Assembly (NCBI GenBank): GCA_009731375.1
Contig: BJOX01000191.1
Span: 288,660 to 309,880 of the forward strand
Reading direction: 5' to 3'
DNA length: 21,221 nucleotides
From: Paulinella micropora
Lineage: Eukaryota; Cercozoa; Imbricatea; Euglyphida
The notes under the pieces are model-generated. The model had not been told where the DNA came from. It was given only the letters and a program-made list of their open reading frames with translations, and ran no database searches. Within the stretch, counting starts at the first letter, position 1. Each line of letters opens with the position of its first letter. The position numbers and the translations under genes were made by a program. Positions 11,221 to 20,972 of this stretch are shown in pieces.

Positions 11221-11563
11221 TAGGTATGTATGTATGTATGTATGTATGTATGTATGTATGTATGTGTGTGTGTGTATGTATGTATGTATGTATGTATGTA
11301 TCTACGTGCGCACGTATATATGTATGTATGTATGTATGTATGTGTGTATGTATGCATGTATGCATGTATGCATGTATGTATGTATGCATGTATGCATGCA
11401 TGCATGTATGCATGCATGCATGTATGCATGCATGCATGAATGCATGTATGCATGCATGCATGTATGCATGCGTGCATGTACGTGTGTATGCATGTACGTA
11501 TGTATGTATGTATGTATGCATGTACGTATGTATGTATGTATGTATGTATGTATGCATGTATGT
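11221..11563. repeat. GTAT/GCAT microsatellite
   Basis: GTAT units graded with GCAT and GTGC variants. It reads as VCMY/ACMH peptide in several frames, which I regard as non-coding. Confidence 0.95.
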
Positions 11564-11571
11564 ATCTTCAG

Positions 11572-11617
11572 GATTTCTACCAGAACGAAATCAACGCGGA
11601 TATGAAACAGAAGAAAG
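11572..11617 (+). CDS. Exon: DFYQNEINADMKQKK
   Basis: Acceptor tatcttcag, donor AAAG/gttttt. Phase 0 in (matching NDDQ at 10694), one base out (Gly codon completed by the next exon). Charged, no recognised domain, no neighbouring echo. Confidence 0.65.
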
Positions 11618-11688
11618 GTTTTTGTATAATCTATCTACCTATCTATCTATCTATCTATCTATCTATATATCTATCTATCTATCCATAG

Positions 11689-11750
11689 GAGAAGAAGGGG
11701 AATCGATCGAGGTTTTAGAGGAGGACCAGGCCGAAATCGAAAATGAAGAG
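11689..11750 (+). CDS. Exon: acidic segment EEGESIEVLEEDQAEIENEE
   Basis: Acceptor tatccatag, donor GAAGAG/gtggct. Two bases in, phase 0 out. The last 21 nt (AEIENEE), preceded inside the exon by CAG, are the evident parent of the 21-nt microexon array that follows: the internal CAG became the GAG acceptor of the copies. Strongly acidic. Confidence 0.7.
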
Positions 11751-11810
11751 GTGGCTCTTCCTTCTATCTATCTATCTATCTATCTATTTATCAATCTATT
11801 TATCTATCGA

Positions 11811-12221
11811 CCAAAAACGAAAACGAGGTTGCTCTTCCGTCTATCTATCTATCTATCTATCTATCTATTTATCAATCTATTTATCTATCGAGGCCGAAAA
11901 CGAAAACGAAGAGGTTGCTCTTCCTTCTATCTATCTATCTATCTATCTATCTATTTATCTATTTATCAATCTATTTATCTATCGAGGCCGAAAACGAAAA
12001 CGAAGAGGTTGCTCTTCCTTCTATCTATCTATCTATCTATTTATCTATTTATCAATCTATTTATCTATCTATCTATTTATCAATCTATTTATCTATCGAG
12101 GCCGAAAACGAAAACGAAGAGGTTGCTCTTCTTTCTATCTGTCTATCTATCTATCTATATCTATCTATCTATCTATTTATCAATCTATTTATCTATCGAG
12201 GCCGAAAACGAAAACGAAGAG
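11811..12221 (+). repeat. Array of 21-nt phase-0 microexons (AENENEE), four intact plus one decayed
   Basis: Intact copies at 11893-11913, 11987-12007, 12101-12121 and 12201-12221 each have a TATC-rich upstream tract ending atctatcgag, the same 21 nt encoding AENENEE, and the donor GAG/gttgctctt. A decayed copy at 11811-11827 lacks the AG and four bases. All intact copies are frame neutral. The four cores appear identical to one another but differ from the parent (AEIENEE), so one altered copy was probably amplified. Confidence 0.8.
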
Positions 12222-12311
12222 GTTGCTCTTCCTTCTATCTAGCTATCTAGCTATCTATCTATCTATCTATCTATCAATCTATTTATCTATTTATCAATCT
12301 ATTTATCTATC

Positions 12312-12370
<59 letters not shown>

Positions 12371-12378
12371 CTATCTAG

Positions 12379-12430
12379 GAGATACGCATTAAAAGCCAAA
12401 CCGTTCTCATTCAAGATATGTGGAAAAAAG
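12379..12430 (+). CDS. Exon: EIRIKSQTVLIQDMWKK
   Basis: Acceptor ctatctag, donor AAAAG/gtcaac. Phase 0 in (follows the phase-0 microexons), one base out. Mixed hydrophobic and basic; no domain recognised. Confidence 0.65.
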
Positions 12431-12649
12431 GTCAACATACATACATATATGCATACATACATACATACTTACCTACGTGCATACATACATACATACTTAC
12501 ATACATACATACATACATGCATACATGCATACATGCATGCATGCATGCATGCATACATACATACATACATACATACATACATAAGCGCAGACAACGCTGG
12601 GTTGCGTGCATACATACATACATACATACATGCATACATGCATATGCAT

Positions 12650-12682
<33 letters not shown>

Positions 12683-12683
12683 G
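12431..12683. repeat. CATA/GCAT microsatellite intron with an exon echo
   Basis: CATA repeats with GCAT variants. The island at 12584-12610 (GCGCAGACAACGCTGGGTTG) is a partial copy of the next exon, reading ADNAGLRA against ADNAGFRA. It has an AG (ataag) before it, but one base fewer, so it would be out of frame. Confidence 0.8.
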
Positions 12684-12724
12684 GGGCAGACAATGCCGGG
12701 TTCCGTGCACAGCATGAACTTCAG
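12684..12724 (+). CDS. Exon: [13 protein letters not shown]
   Basis: Acceptor aaacatag, donor TCAG/gtagat. Two bases in (completing Gly with the previous exon's G), phase 0 out. Partial copies lie upstream at 12584 and far downstream at 14273-14289, the latter ending AGCATGAACTCCAG. Confidence 0.65.
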
Positions 12725-13091
<367 letters not shown>

Positions 13092-13237
13092 ATGTCGCAA
13101 AGGAATGTAGTCCTTGCAAAGGAACGCAGTTTCACATCAAACAATAATTTGTGTACTGTGCATGTGTCCGGGATGGGAATCACGGGTAGACTGTGTTCTG
13201 GAAAAAGAAGAGGAGGAAGGACGTTGAAGAAAAAGGC
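13092..13237 (+). CDS. Exon (3' end in gap): [14 protein letters not shown]...[10 protein letters not shown]
   Basis: The acceptor gatagatgag gives phase-0 entry, matching the previous exon. It reads [18 protein letters not shown], then [17 protein letters not shown], then SGKRRGGRTLKKK before running into N. Two cysteines and a [10 protein letters not shown] stretch suggest a small folded segment between basic ends; I do not recognise it. A 127-base copy, identical as far as I can compare, begins at 13721. The initial ATG is probably an internal Met rather than a start. Confidence 0.6.
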
Positions 13238-13362
13238 NNNNNNNNNNNNNNNNNNNNNNNNNNNNNNNNNNNNNNNNNNNNNNNNNNNNNNNNNNNNNNN
13301 NNNNNNNNNNNNNNNNNNNNNNNNNNNNNNNNNNNNNNNNNNNNNNNNNNNNNNNNNNNNNN
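13238..13362. other. Assembly gap (125 N)
   Basis: The gap interrupts the exon that starts at 13092; a GATA array follows it. Confidence 1.
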
Positions 13363-13458
<96 letters not shown>

Positions 13459-13501
13459 TATAGATAGACAGACAGACAGATAGACAGACAGACAGACAGA
13501 C

Positions 13502-13581
<80 letters not shown>

Positions 13582-13601
13582 TAACAGATAGACAGATAGA
13601 C

Positions 13602-13663
<62 letters not shown>

Positions 13664-13664
13664 G

Positions 13665-13717
<53 letters not shown>

Positions 13718-13720
13718 GAG
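13363..13720. repeat. GATA/GACA microsatellite
   Basis: GATA units with two GACA blocks, ending gatagatgag just before the second copy of the MSQRN exon. Confidence 0.95.
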
Positions 13721-13847
13721 ATGTCGCAAAGGAATGTAGTCCTTGCAAAGGAACGCAGTTTCACATCAAACAATAATTTGTGTACTGTGCATGTGTCCGG
13801 GATGGGAATCACGGGTAGACTGTGTTCTGGAAAAAGAAGAGGAGGAA
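13721..13847 (+). CDS. Second copy of the MSQRN exon, cut by a 10-N gap
   Basis: All 127 bases match 13092-13218 by eye, including the preceding gatagatgag acceptor. The copy ends at a 10-N gap (13848-13857). Identical sequence bounded by gaps may be the same locus assembled twice, or a recent duplication. Only one copy should be counted in the gene model. Confidence 0.5.
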
Positions 13848-13857
13848 NNNNNNNNNN

Positions 13858-14515
<658 letters not shown>

Positions 14516-14555
14516 GCTGCGATGCGTGAGAGAGCGGGATGGGATCCGACGGTTC
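14516..14555 (+). CDS. Exon: LRCVRERDGIRRF (frame uncertain)
   Basis: Acceptor acatacatag, donor GGTTC/gtacat. The one-base-in, phase-0-out frame gives LRCVRERDGIRRF and joins the phase-0 exon at 15713. The alternative phase-0-in frame gives AAMRERAGWDPTV but leaves in phase 1. The upstream phase is hidden in the gap. A partial echo with CTGGGATCC lies at 14612-14636. Confidence 0.45.
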
Positions 14556-14893
14556 GTACATACATACATACATACATACATACATACATACATACATACA
14601 TACATACACATCTCCCGCTGGCTGGGATCCTGGGTACATATATACATACATACATACATACATACACACATACATGCATGCATGCATGCATACATGCATG
14701 CATACATACATACATGCATGCATGCATGCATGCATACATACATACATACATACATACATACATACATACTTTCATACATACGTACCATACATACCATACA
14801 TACATACATACATACATAAATACATACACATACATACATACATACATACATACATACGTACGTACGTACGTACGTACGTACATACATACGTAG
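14556..14893. repeat. CATA/GCAT/CGTA microsatellite with an echo of the 14516 exon
   Basis: CATA repeats. The island at 14609-14636 (CATCTCCCGCTGGCTGGGAT) aligns to the GCGGGATGGGATCC part of the previous exon and ends in the same gtacat, but has no AG acceptor. Confidence 0.8.
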
Positions 14894-15153
14894 GTCTTTT
14901 TCAACAAAGCATGTATGCAACCTCTTCATAAGCAAGAAAAAGAATACATACATACATACATACATACATAAATACATACATTCGTCGATCCCAACAAACA
15001 TGTACGCAACCTCTTCATAAGTATTTTTAAAGAATAAATAAATAAATAAATAAATAATAATAATAATTTTTTTTTTTAAGCAAAAAAAAGAAAGCTTACA
15101 TACATACATACATACATATGTACGTACATACATACGTGCATACATACGTATAC

Positions 15154-15212
<59 letters not shown>

Positions 15213-15319
15213 TCTATATTGACAAGCACGTACGAAACCTCTTTATGATATATATATAGAGGTCTGTATAAACAAGCATGTACGAAACCTCTTCATGAGC
15301 AAGAAGAAGAAAGCGGAAT

Positions 15320-15357
<38 letters not shown>

Positions 15358-15427
15358 TCTATATAAACAAGCATGTACGAAACCTCTTCATAAGCAAGAA
15401 GAAGAAAGCGGAATGGGATATATATAT

Positions 15428-15495
<68 letters not shown>

Positions 15496-15579
15496 TATAT
15501 AGGTCTGTATAAACAAGCATGTACGAAACCTCTTCGTGAGCAAGAAGAAGAAAGCGGAAGGGGATATATATATATATAC

Positions 15580-15613
<34 letters not shown>

Positions 15614-15712
15614 AGGTCTATATAAACAAGCATGTACGAAACCTCTTCATGAGCACGAAGAAGAAAGCGGAATGGGATATATATATATGTATGTATGTAT
15701 ATATATATATAG
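14894..15712 (+). repeat. Array of about seven truncated copies of the VYINKH exon in TA repeats
   Basis: Copies start at about 14894, 14986, 15212, 15262, 15357, 15503 and 15616, mostly after an atatag or gtag acceptor, and read [20 protein letters not shown]. Most stop at GAATGGG, where TA repeats take over, before the parent's GCAGCTAAATCCAAG/gtatag end, so they lack the donor. The 15212 copy stops earlier (CTCTTTATGA). The 14986 copy is broken by an (AAAT)n insert, with its tail near 15079-15096. Confidence 0.75.
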
Positions 15713-15787
15713 GTCTATATAAACAAGCATGCACGAAACCTCTTTATGAGCAAGAAGAAGAAAGCAGAATGGGCAGCTAAATCCAAG
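15713..15787 (+). CDS. Exon: [25 protein letters not shown]
   Basis: Acceptor tatatatag, donor CCAAG/gtatag; 75 nt, phase 0 at both ends. It reads [17 protein letters not shown] and then AEWAAKSK. It is the only member of the local array with the full 3' end and a donor. The basic, amphipathic sequence just ahead of the conserved membrane segment suggests a juxtamembrane cytoplasmic stretch (inference). Confidence 0.7.
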
Positions 15788-16033
<246 letters not shown>

Positions 16034-16069
16034 GCGGAGAAAGACGACATGTCTGACAATGCCCCTATA
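16034..16069 (+). pseudogene. Partial echo of the AEKGDTY exon
   Basis: Preceded by ctaaccaag, it reads [11 protein letters not shown] against [17 protein letters not shown] in the parent: the TYLRNAL part is absent. No GT donor follows (CCTATACCtatc). Confidence 0.6.
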
Positions 16070-16134
16070 CCTATCTGCCTATCTACCTATCTACCCGTCT
16101 ACCCATCTACCTCCTATCTACTTATCTATCTCAG

Positions 16135-16202
16135 GCCGAGAAGGGAGATACCTACCTACGCAATGCACTGTCTGACAACGTCGTCTTGACCACCGAGCTG
16201 AG
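16135..16202 (+). CDS. Exon: [22 protein letters not shown]
   Basis: Acceptor tatctcag, donor CTGAG/gtagga; phase 0 in, two bases out (AG plus G gives Arg). It reads [15 protein letters not shown] and VVLTTEL. It directly precedes the conserved KFKILISF exon, and both junction phases fit. The ACCTACCTACG inside it looks like a captured CCTA microsatellite fragment read as TYLR. Confidence 0.75.
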
Positions 16203-16551
16203 GTAGGATTTCTATGTATGTATGTATGTATGTATGTATGTATGTATGTATGTATTGTATGTATGTATGTATGTATGTATGTATGTATGTTATGTATGTA
16301 TGTATGTATGTATGTATGTATGTATGTATGTATGTATGTATGTATGCAACAACGACTACGACGACGACGACAACAACAACGACAACAACCACAACAACGA
16401 CAACAACAACAACAACAACACAACAACCGACAACAAAAACGACAACAAAAACGACAACAACATCGACAACAATAACGACAACAACGACAACAGCAACAGC
16501 AACAACGACGACGACGACGACGACAACAACAACAAAAACAAAAACAAAATC

Positions 16552-16600
<49 letters not shown>

Positions 16601-17215
16601 GCGTCAACATCATCAACAACATCATCATCATCAACAACAACATCAACAACATCATCATCATCATCATCATCATCAACAACAACAACAACAACAACAAGGA
16701 ATGTTATGGTTGTTAGGTATGTATTGCAGACAGTTCCATCTTCTACCTGAACGTTATGTATGTATGCTATTTTGTATGAGCCTAATCTATCATCTACTCT
16801 AATCTAATCTAATCTAATCTTATCTCAGATTAGATTAGATTAGATTAGATTAGATTAGATTAGATTAGATTAGAAGATTAGATTAGATTAGATTAAGATT
16901 AAGATTAGATTAGATTAGATTAGATTAGATTAGATTAGATTAGATTAGATTAGATTTAGATTAGATTTAGATTAGAATAGATTAGATTAGATTAGATTAG
17001 ATTAGATTAGATTAGATTAGATTAGATTAGATTAGATTAGATTAGATATTAGATTAGATTAGATTAGATTAGATTAGATTAGATTAGATTAGATTAGATT
17101 AGATTAGATTAGATTAGATTTAGATTAGATTAGATTAGATTAGATTAGATTAGATTAGATTAGATTAGATTAGATTAGAGTTTTTATCTATCTATTTCTA
17201 TGTATATCTTTCCAG
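16203..17215. repeat. GTAT, CAA/CGA/CAT triplet and TTAGA pentamer intron
   Basis: GTAT (16214-16346), then CAA/CGA/CAT triplets (16347-16697), a short unique stretch (16698-16790), then (CTAAT)4 flipping into a long (TTAGA)n (about 16826-17178), then a tttccag acceptor. Triplet frames give poly-Thr, poly-Gln or poly-Asn and are not treated as coding. Confidence 0.9.
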
Positions 17216-17311
17216 GCGGCTGCCATCTTCGACGTTCAAGTTTAAGATCCTCATTAGTTTTATTCAGATACACATAGCCATTCAAAACGCCGTCACTATC
17301 ACCTGGCCTAG
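17216..17311 (+). CDS. Exon: conserved KFKILISFIQ...TITWP segment (GCC2/GCC3-type membrane protein)
   Basis: Acceptor tatctttccag, donor CCTAG/gtatct; 96 nt, one base in, two out. It reads RLPSSTFKFKILISFIQ and IHIAIQNAVTITWP. The pattern of basic residues, then K-I-L-I-S-F-x-Q, then a hydrophobic stretch and W-P is typical of the membrane region of protist GCC2/GCC3 (ephrin-receptor-like) multi-pass proteins, recalled from family knowledge. This exon and the next two hold the only recognisable homology in the window. The protein's exact role is not known to me. Confidence 0.8.
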
Positions 17312-17330
17312 GTATCTACTTATCTACCTG

Positions 17331-17371
<41 letters not shown>

Positions 17372-17561
17372 ATGTCTATATGTCTATCTGTTTATCTATA
17401 TACCTATCTATCTATCTATCTATCTGTCTATCTATCTATCTATCTATCTTATCTATCTATCTTATCTATCTGTATATCTATCTATCAATACACATAGTCA
17501 TTCAAAACGCCGTCACTATCACCTGGCCTAGGTATCTACTATTTACCTGTCTATCTGCCTG

Positions 17562-17599
<38 letters not shown>

Positions 17600-17653
17600 A
17601 ATACACATAGTCATTCAAAACGCCGTCACTATCACCTGGCCTAGGTATCTATA

Positions 17654-17708
<55 letters not shown>

Positions 17709-17844
17709 TTACCTTATCTCTATCTATCTATCTATCTGTCTGTCTGTTTGTCTATCTATCTATCTATCTATCTATATATCTATCTATCTATCTATCTATC
17801 TATCAGTACACATAGTCATTCAAGACGCCGCCACTATCACCTGG

Positions 17845-17878
<34 letters not shown>

Positions 17879-17889
17879 GATCGATCTAT

Positions 17890-17931
<42 letters not shown>

Positions 17932-17955
17932 CGGTACCTATATTTCCACCTATCT
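17312..17955 (+). repeat. TATC intron with three echoes of the TITWP exon end
   Basis: Echoes at 17486-17531, 17599-17644 and 17804-17844 repeat the last 45 or so bases of the previous exon. All three carry CATAGTCATTC where the parent has CATAGCCATTC. The first two keep CCTAG/gtatct; the third lost it (CTGGtctatc) and has further changes. Using the internal ATAG as acceptor gives 34 nt, a frameshift, so they are probably not exons. Confidence 0.75.
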
Positions 17956-18384
17956 CTCTACCTACCTGCCTACCTACCTACCTACCTACCTATCTACCCT
18001 AGTGGCTACGTCAAGTTCCACCTACCTACCTACCTATCTACCCTACCTATGTTCCTACCTACCTACCTACCTATCTACCTATCGATCTATCTATCTATCT
18101 ACCCTAGGGGCTACGTCAAGTTCCTACCTACCTATCTACCTACCTATCTACCCTACCTACTTACCTACCTACCTATCTACCCACCTACCTACCTATCTAC
18201 GCTAGGGGCTACGTCAAGTTCCTGTCCCTTCTGGACTTCGTACAGTTGGATTTTATTTACCTCTATCTCCCTACCTACCTACCTACCTACCTACCTCCAC
18301 CTTTCTACCCTAGGGGCTACGTAAAGTTCCTCAGCCTATCTACCTACCTACCTATCTACCTACCTATCTACCTATCTACGCTAG
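17956..18384 (+). repeat. CCTA/TACC intron with four echoes of the GYVKF exon start
   Basis: Echoes at 18003-18019, 18108-18124, 18206-18259 and 18314-18332 repeat the 5' part of the next exon, each after a cctag- or gctag-type acceptor. The 18206 copy extends to LSLLDFVQLDFI. None has a normal donor, except that the 18314 copy has created GGGCTAC/gtaaag. Confidence 0.75.
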
Positions 18385-18483
18385 GGGCTACGTCAAGTTC
18401 CTGTCTCTTCTGGACTTCGTGCAGTTAGATTTTATTCCCTGGAACTCCGTTTCGTGCGTTATGAACCTCAGCTATTTTATACA
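18385..18483 (+). CDS. Exon: GYVKFLSLLDFVQLDF...SCVMNLSYFI
   Basis: Acceptor ctacgctag, donor ATACA/gtaagc (good consensus); 99 nt, one base in, two out. It reads GYVKFLSLLDFVQLDF, IPWNSVSCVMNLSYFI. Together with the previous exon it gives the W-P-x-x-x-x-x-F-L...L-D-F...C pattern I associate with the GCC2/GCC3 membrane region, including the conserved late Cys. The next exon joins in phase (CA plus G gives Gln). Confidence 0.8.
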
Positions 18484-18488
18484 GTAAG

Positions 18489-18557
<69 letters not shown>

Positions 18558-18563
18558 TTACTT

Positions 18564-18640
<77 letters not shown>

Positions 18641-18688
18641 AGTACTACTACTACTACTACGAAGACGACGACGACGACGACGACGACG

Positions 18689-18759
<71 letters not shown>

Positions 18760-18784
18760 TACTGCTGCTAACTACTACTACTAC

Positions 18785-18847
<63 letters not shown>
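18484..18847. repeat. CTA/GAC/CTG triplets ending in (TAA)n
   Basis: CTA triplets begin six bases after the donor, with CTG and CGA blocks, then (TAA)n from about 18785. The array is split by the 658-base element: (TAA)n resumes at 19503. Confidence 0.95.
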
Positions 18848-18851
<4 letters not shown>

Positions 18852-19501
18852 ATATCTGAGGCGTACTGATGCAGCTAATGGCATATCCTCAACGGACATA
18901 AGCCTCCAATACCCTTGTTCGAGGTCCTCCACCCCCCCGTGTCAGTCTCTCGCCTGATGATCGGGGCCACCGATGGAGCTCCTGAGGGCAAGACTGCACT
19001 AAGCCGAGGTTATTCCGCAGTCCCAGCAACCTCTTGCAAGACGTCACCGAATGTGCAAGTGCATACACCAAGCGCGGTTGCTAGAGCTGCCTCGAAACCC
19101 CACCCATAACAATCTGGTGTCTGCTGGGTCCTGGGCTATCAACCAGCATATGCGGAGTTTAAGATCTTTTACGCGCGCAACGACCCTCCTCCCCAGCATC
19201 TACCACCAAAGGGTTATGAGTTGGCGTCACAGTTTAACGCCTTGAGGCCATTGGGCTGGAACTCTGTTTAGCAAGTGTGACTAGGTTTTTTCATCGGGAT
19301 TTCCCTCAAATATGTCACAGTCAACACTCCAAGGCAGATTTACTATATCTGAGGCGTACTGATGCAGCTAATGGCATATCCTCAACGGACATAAGCCTCC
19401 AATACCCTTGTTCGAGGTCCTCCACCCCCCCGTGTCAGTCTCTCGCCTGATGATCGGGGCCACCGATGGAGCTCCTGAGGGCAAGACTGCACTAAGCCGA
19501 G

Positions 19502-19505
<4 letters not shown>
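18848..19505. mobile_element. 658-base element with 165-bp identical direct terminal repeats
   Basis: 18848-19012 and 19341-19505 appear identical, starting TACTATATCTGAGGC and ending AAGCCGAGGTTA, and flank 328 bases of unique sequence. Both outer edges abut (TAA)n, as expected for insertion into a microsatellite. There is no TG...CA end, clear primer-binding site or coding capacity. It could be a small non-autonomous element of the TRIM kind, or 1.3 copies of a 493-base satellite. Confidence 0.5.
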
Positions 19506-19575
<70 letters not shown>

Positions 19576-19619
19576 TAATAGTACTACTACAACTGCTACT
19601 GCTACTGCTACTGCTACTG

Positions 19620-19672
<53 letters not shown>

Positions 19673-19724
19673 GCTACTACTACTACTGCTACTACTACTA
19701 CTGCTACTATTACTACTGCTACTG

Positions 19725-19791
<67 letters not shown>

Positions 19792-19808
19792 TGCTGCTCC
19801 TGCTGCTG

Positions 19809-19863
<55 letters not shown>

Positions 19864-19889
19864 GACGACGACGACGACTACTACTACTA

Positions 19890-19944
<55 letters not shown>

Positions 19945-20041
19945 TGTGCTGCTGCTGCTACTGCTACTCCTGTTGATGCTGCTACTGCTGCGACTACATT
20001 TACTACAATACAACAACAACAACAACAACAACAACTACCCT

Positions 20042-20097
<56 letters not shown>

Positions 20098-20112
20098 AGA
20101 CGACGACGACGA
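19503..20112. repeat. (TAA)n, CTA, CTG, CGA and CAA triplet array
   Basis: Continuation of the triplet intron after the inserted element. Minus-strand frames give poly-Val/Ala/Leu, which I reject as coding. Confidence 0.95.
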
Positions 20113-20147
20113 CTGCATCTACTCCTTACATATACATCATACATACA

Positions 20148-20204
20148 TTATTTCGTTCCCTTCAACTCCGTCTCCTGCGTTGTGCACCTCAGCTACTTGT
20201 AAAT

Positions 20205-20247
<43 letters not shown>

Positions 20248-20255
20248 CATTCCCT

Positions 20256-20256
<1 letters not shown>
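20148..20256 (+). pseudogene. Echo(es) of the IPWNSVSCV exon end
   Basis: 20148-20198 reads [15 protein letters not shown], matching FIPWNSVSCVMNLSY of the 18385 exon, and ends at a gtaaat. No AG acceptor lies close upstream. A 12-base fragment, ATTTCATTCCCT, recurs at 20243. The peptide-level similarity with DNA changes points to an old copy. Confidence 0.65.

Positions 20257-20345
<89 letters not shown>
20205..20345. repeat. (TA)n and (TG)n dinucleotide block
   Basis: TA and TG dinucleotide arrays interrupted by the short ATTTCATTCCCT fragment. Confidence 0.95.
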
Positions 20346-20354
20346 CAACGTACA

Positions 20355-20549
20355 GGGGGCGCCGTGTCAGCGGGCGCATTTCCTTCTCCTTCATACTTAC
20401 ATAGTAAAAATACACATGCGTAACATGCATAACATACATAACATCACATTTATAACACGTACATATCATACATGACATGCATTCATAACGTATGGCGAGG
20501 TTTCCCCTTTTTGTTGACTGTATATATATATATTTATTTATTTATTCAT

Positions 20550-20600
<51 letters not shown>

Positions 20601-20700
20601 TATTTATATGTGTCTGCGCCCGCTGCACTCTTCCTTCTTGGTGTTGCTATCGCTAGTTCATACATAAACATGCATAACATACATAACATACATAACATAC
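20355..20700 (+). repeat. Two decayed echoes of the transmembrane exon with flanking sequence
   Basis: 20609-20658 reads VSAPAALFLLGVAIAS against VSVTVPVAIFLLCLAIAN of the exon at 20865. 20360-20392 (GCCGTGTCAGCGGGCGCATT) is a more decayed version. Both are followed by a shared CATACATA...CATGCATAACATAC tail, so the duplicated unit included flanking repeat. A (TTTA)n block (20532-20600) separates them. Confidence 0.6.
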
Positions 20701-20701
20701 A

Positions 20702-20744
20702 TTTATCGGTCACCTACACAAAATGTGGTCAGGTTACCGATAAA
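20702..20744. other. Stem-loop (TTTATCGGT...ACCGATAAA)
   Basis: TTTATCGGTCACCT pairs with AGGTTACCGATAAA at 13 of 14 positions around a 15-base loop that itself holds ACA/TGT pairing. No run of T follows, so it does not look like a terminator. Confidence 0.65.
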
Positions 20745-20770
20745 ACTACACATGCTGCGCGCCAATGTCG

Positions 20771-20823
20771 ACGTGTTTTGCGGGCTCGCCGGCCCGGCCC
20801 GGCTCGCCTGCAAAGCACGTCAA
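20771..20823. other. GC-rich imperfect palindrome of about 53 bases
   Basis: GACGTGTTTTGCGGGCTCGC and the matching GCTCGCCTGCAAAGCACGTC form arms of about 23 bases with about four mismatches around a CCCGG-type centre. It sits in an otherwise AT-rich intron, 41 bases before the acceptor of the transmembrane exon. Confidence 0.65.
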
Positions 20824-20864
20824 ATTTGTGGCTAGCCGCATAATATACTACAATTAATTCGCAG

Positions 20865-20945
20865 GTTCGCTGTGTCTGTGACTGTCCCCGTTGCGATCTT
20901 CCTTCTCTGCCTTGCTATCGCTAACCTCGTCTATTGCCGAGATCG
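20865..20945 (+). CDS. Exon: transmembrane helix TVPVAIFLLCLAIANLVYC
   Basis: Acceptor caattaattcgcag, donor GATCG/gtacag; 81 nt, one base in, two out. It reads FAVSVTVPVAIFLLCLAIAN, LVYCRD. The Pro-containing hydrophobic stretch is a clear membrane helix followed by a positive flank. In the GCC2/GCC3 family a helix is expected just after the conserved Cys-containing segment, as here. Confidence 0.75.
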
Positions 20946-20956
20946 GTACAGTACAT

Positions 20957-20972
20957 TCTATCTATCTATCTA

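Noticed and set aside
11078-11557. HTYI/HACM frames on the minus strand
   Set aside because: Translation of GTAT/GCAT microsatellite; the + strand is equally open.
16826-17178. Telomere-like (TTAGA)n
   Set aside because: It lies between two exons of one gene, is preceded by its own inverse, and is not a known telomere repeat that I recognise.
18003-18332. Mutually exclusive alternative exons for GYVKF
   Set aside because: Most copies are truncated and lack a donor, so they cannot replace the full exon in frame.
18848-19505. LTR retrotransposon or structural RNA gene (5S, tRNA, snRNA)
   Set aside because: No TG/CA ends, primer site, reverse transcriptase, tRNA or 5S box motifs are visible; kept only as a small direct-repeat element.
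20702-20744. Rho-independent terminator
   Set aside because: Eukaryotic context and no T-run after the stem.
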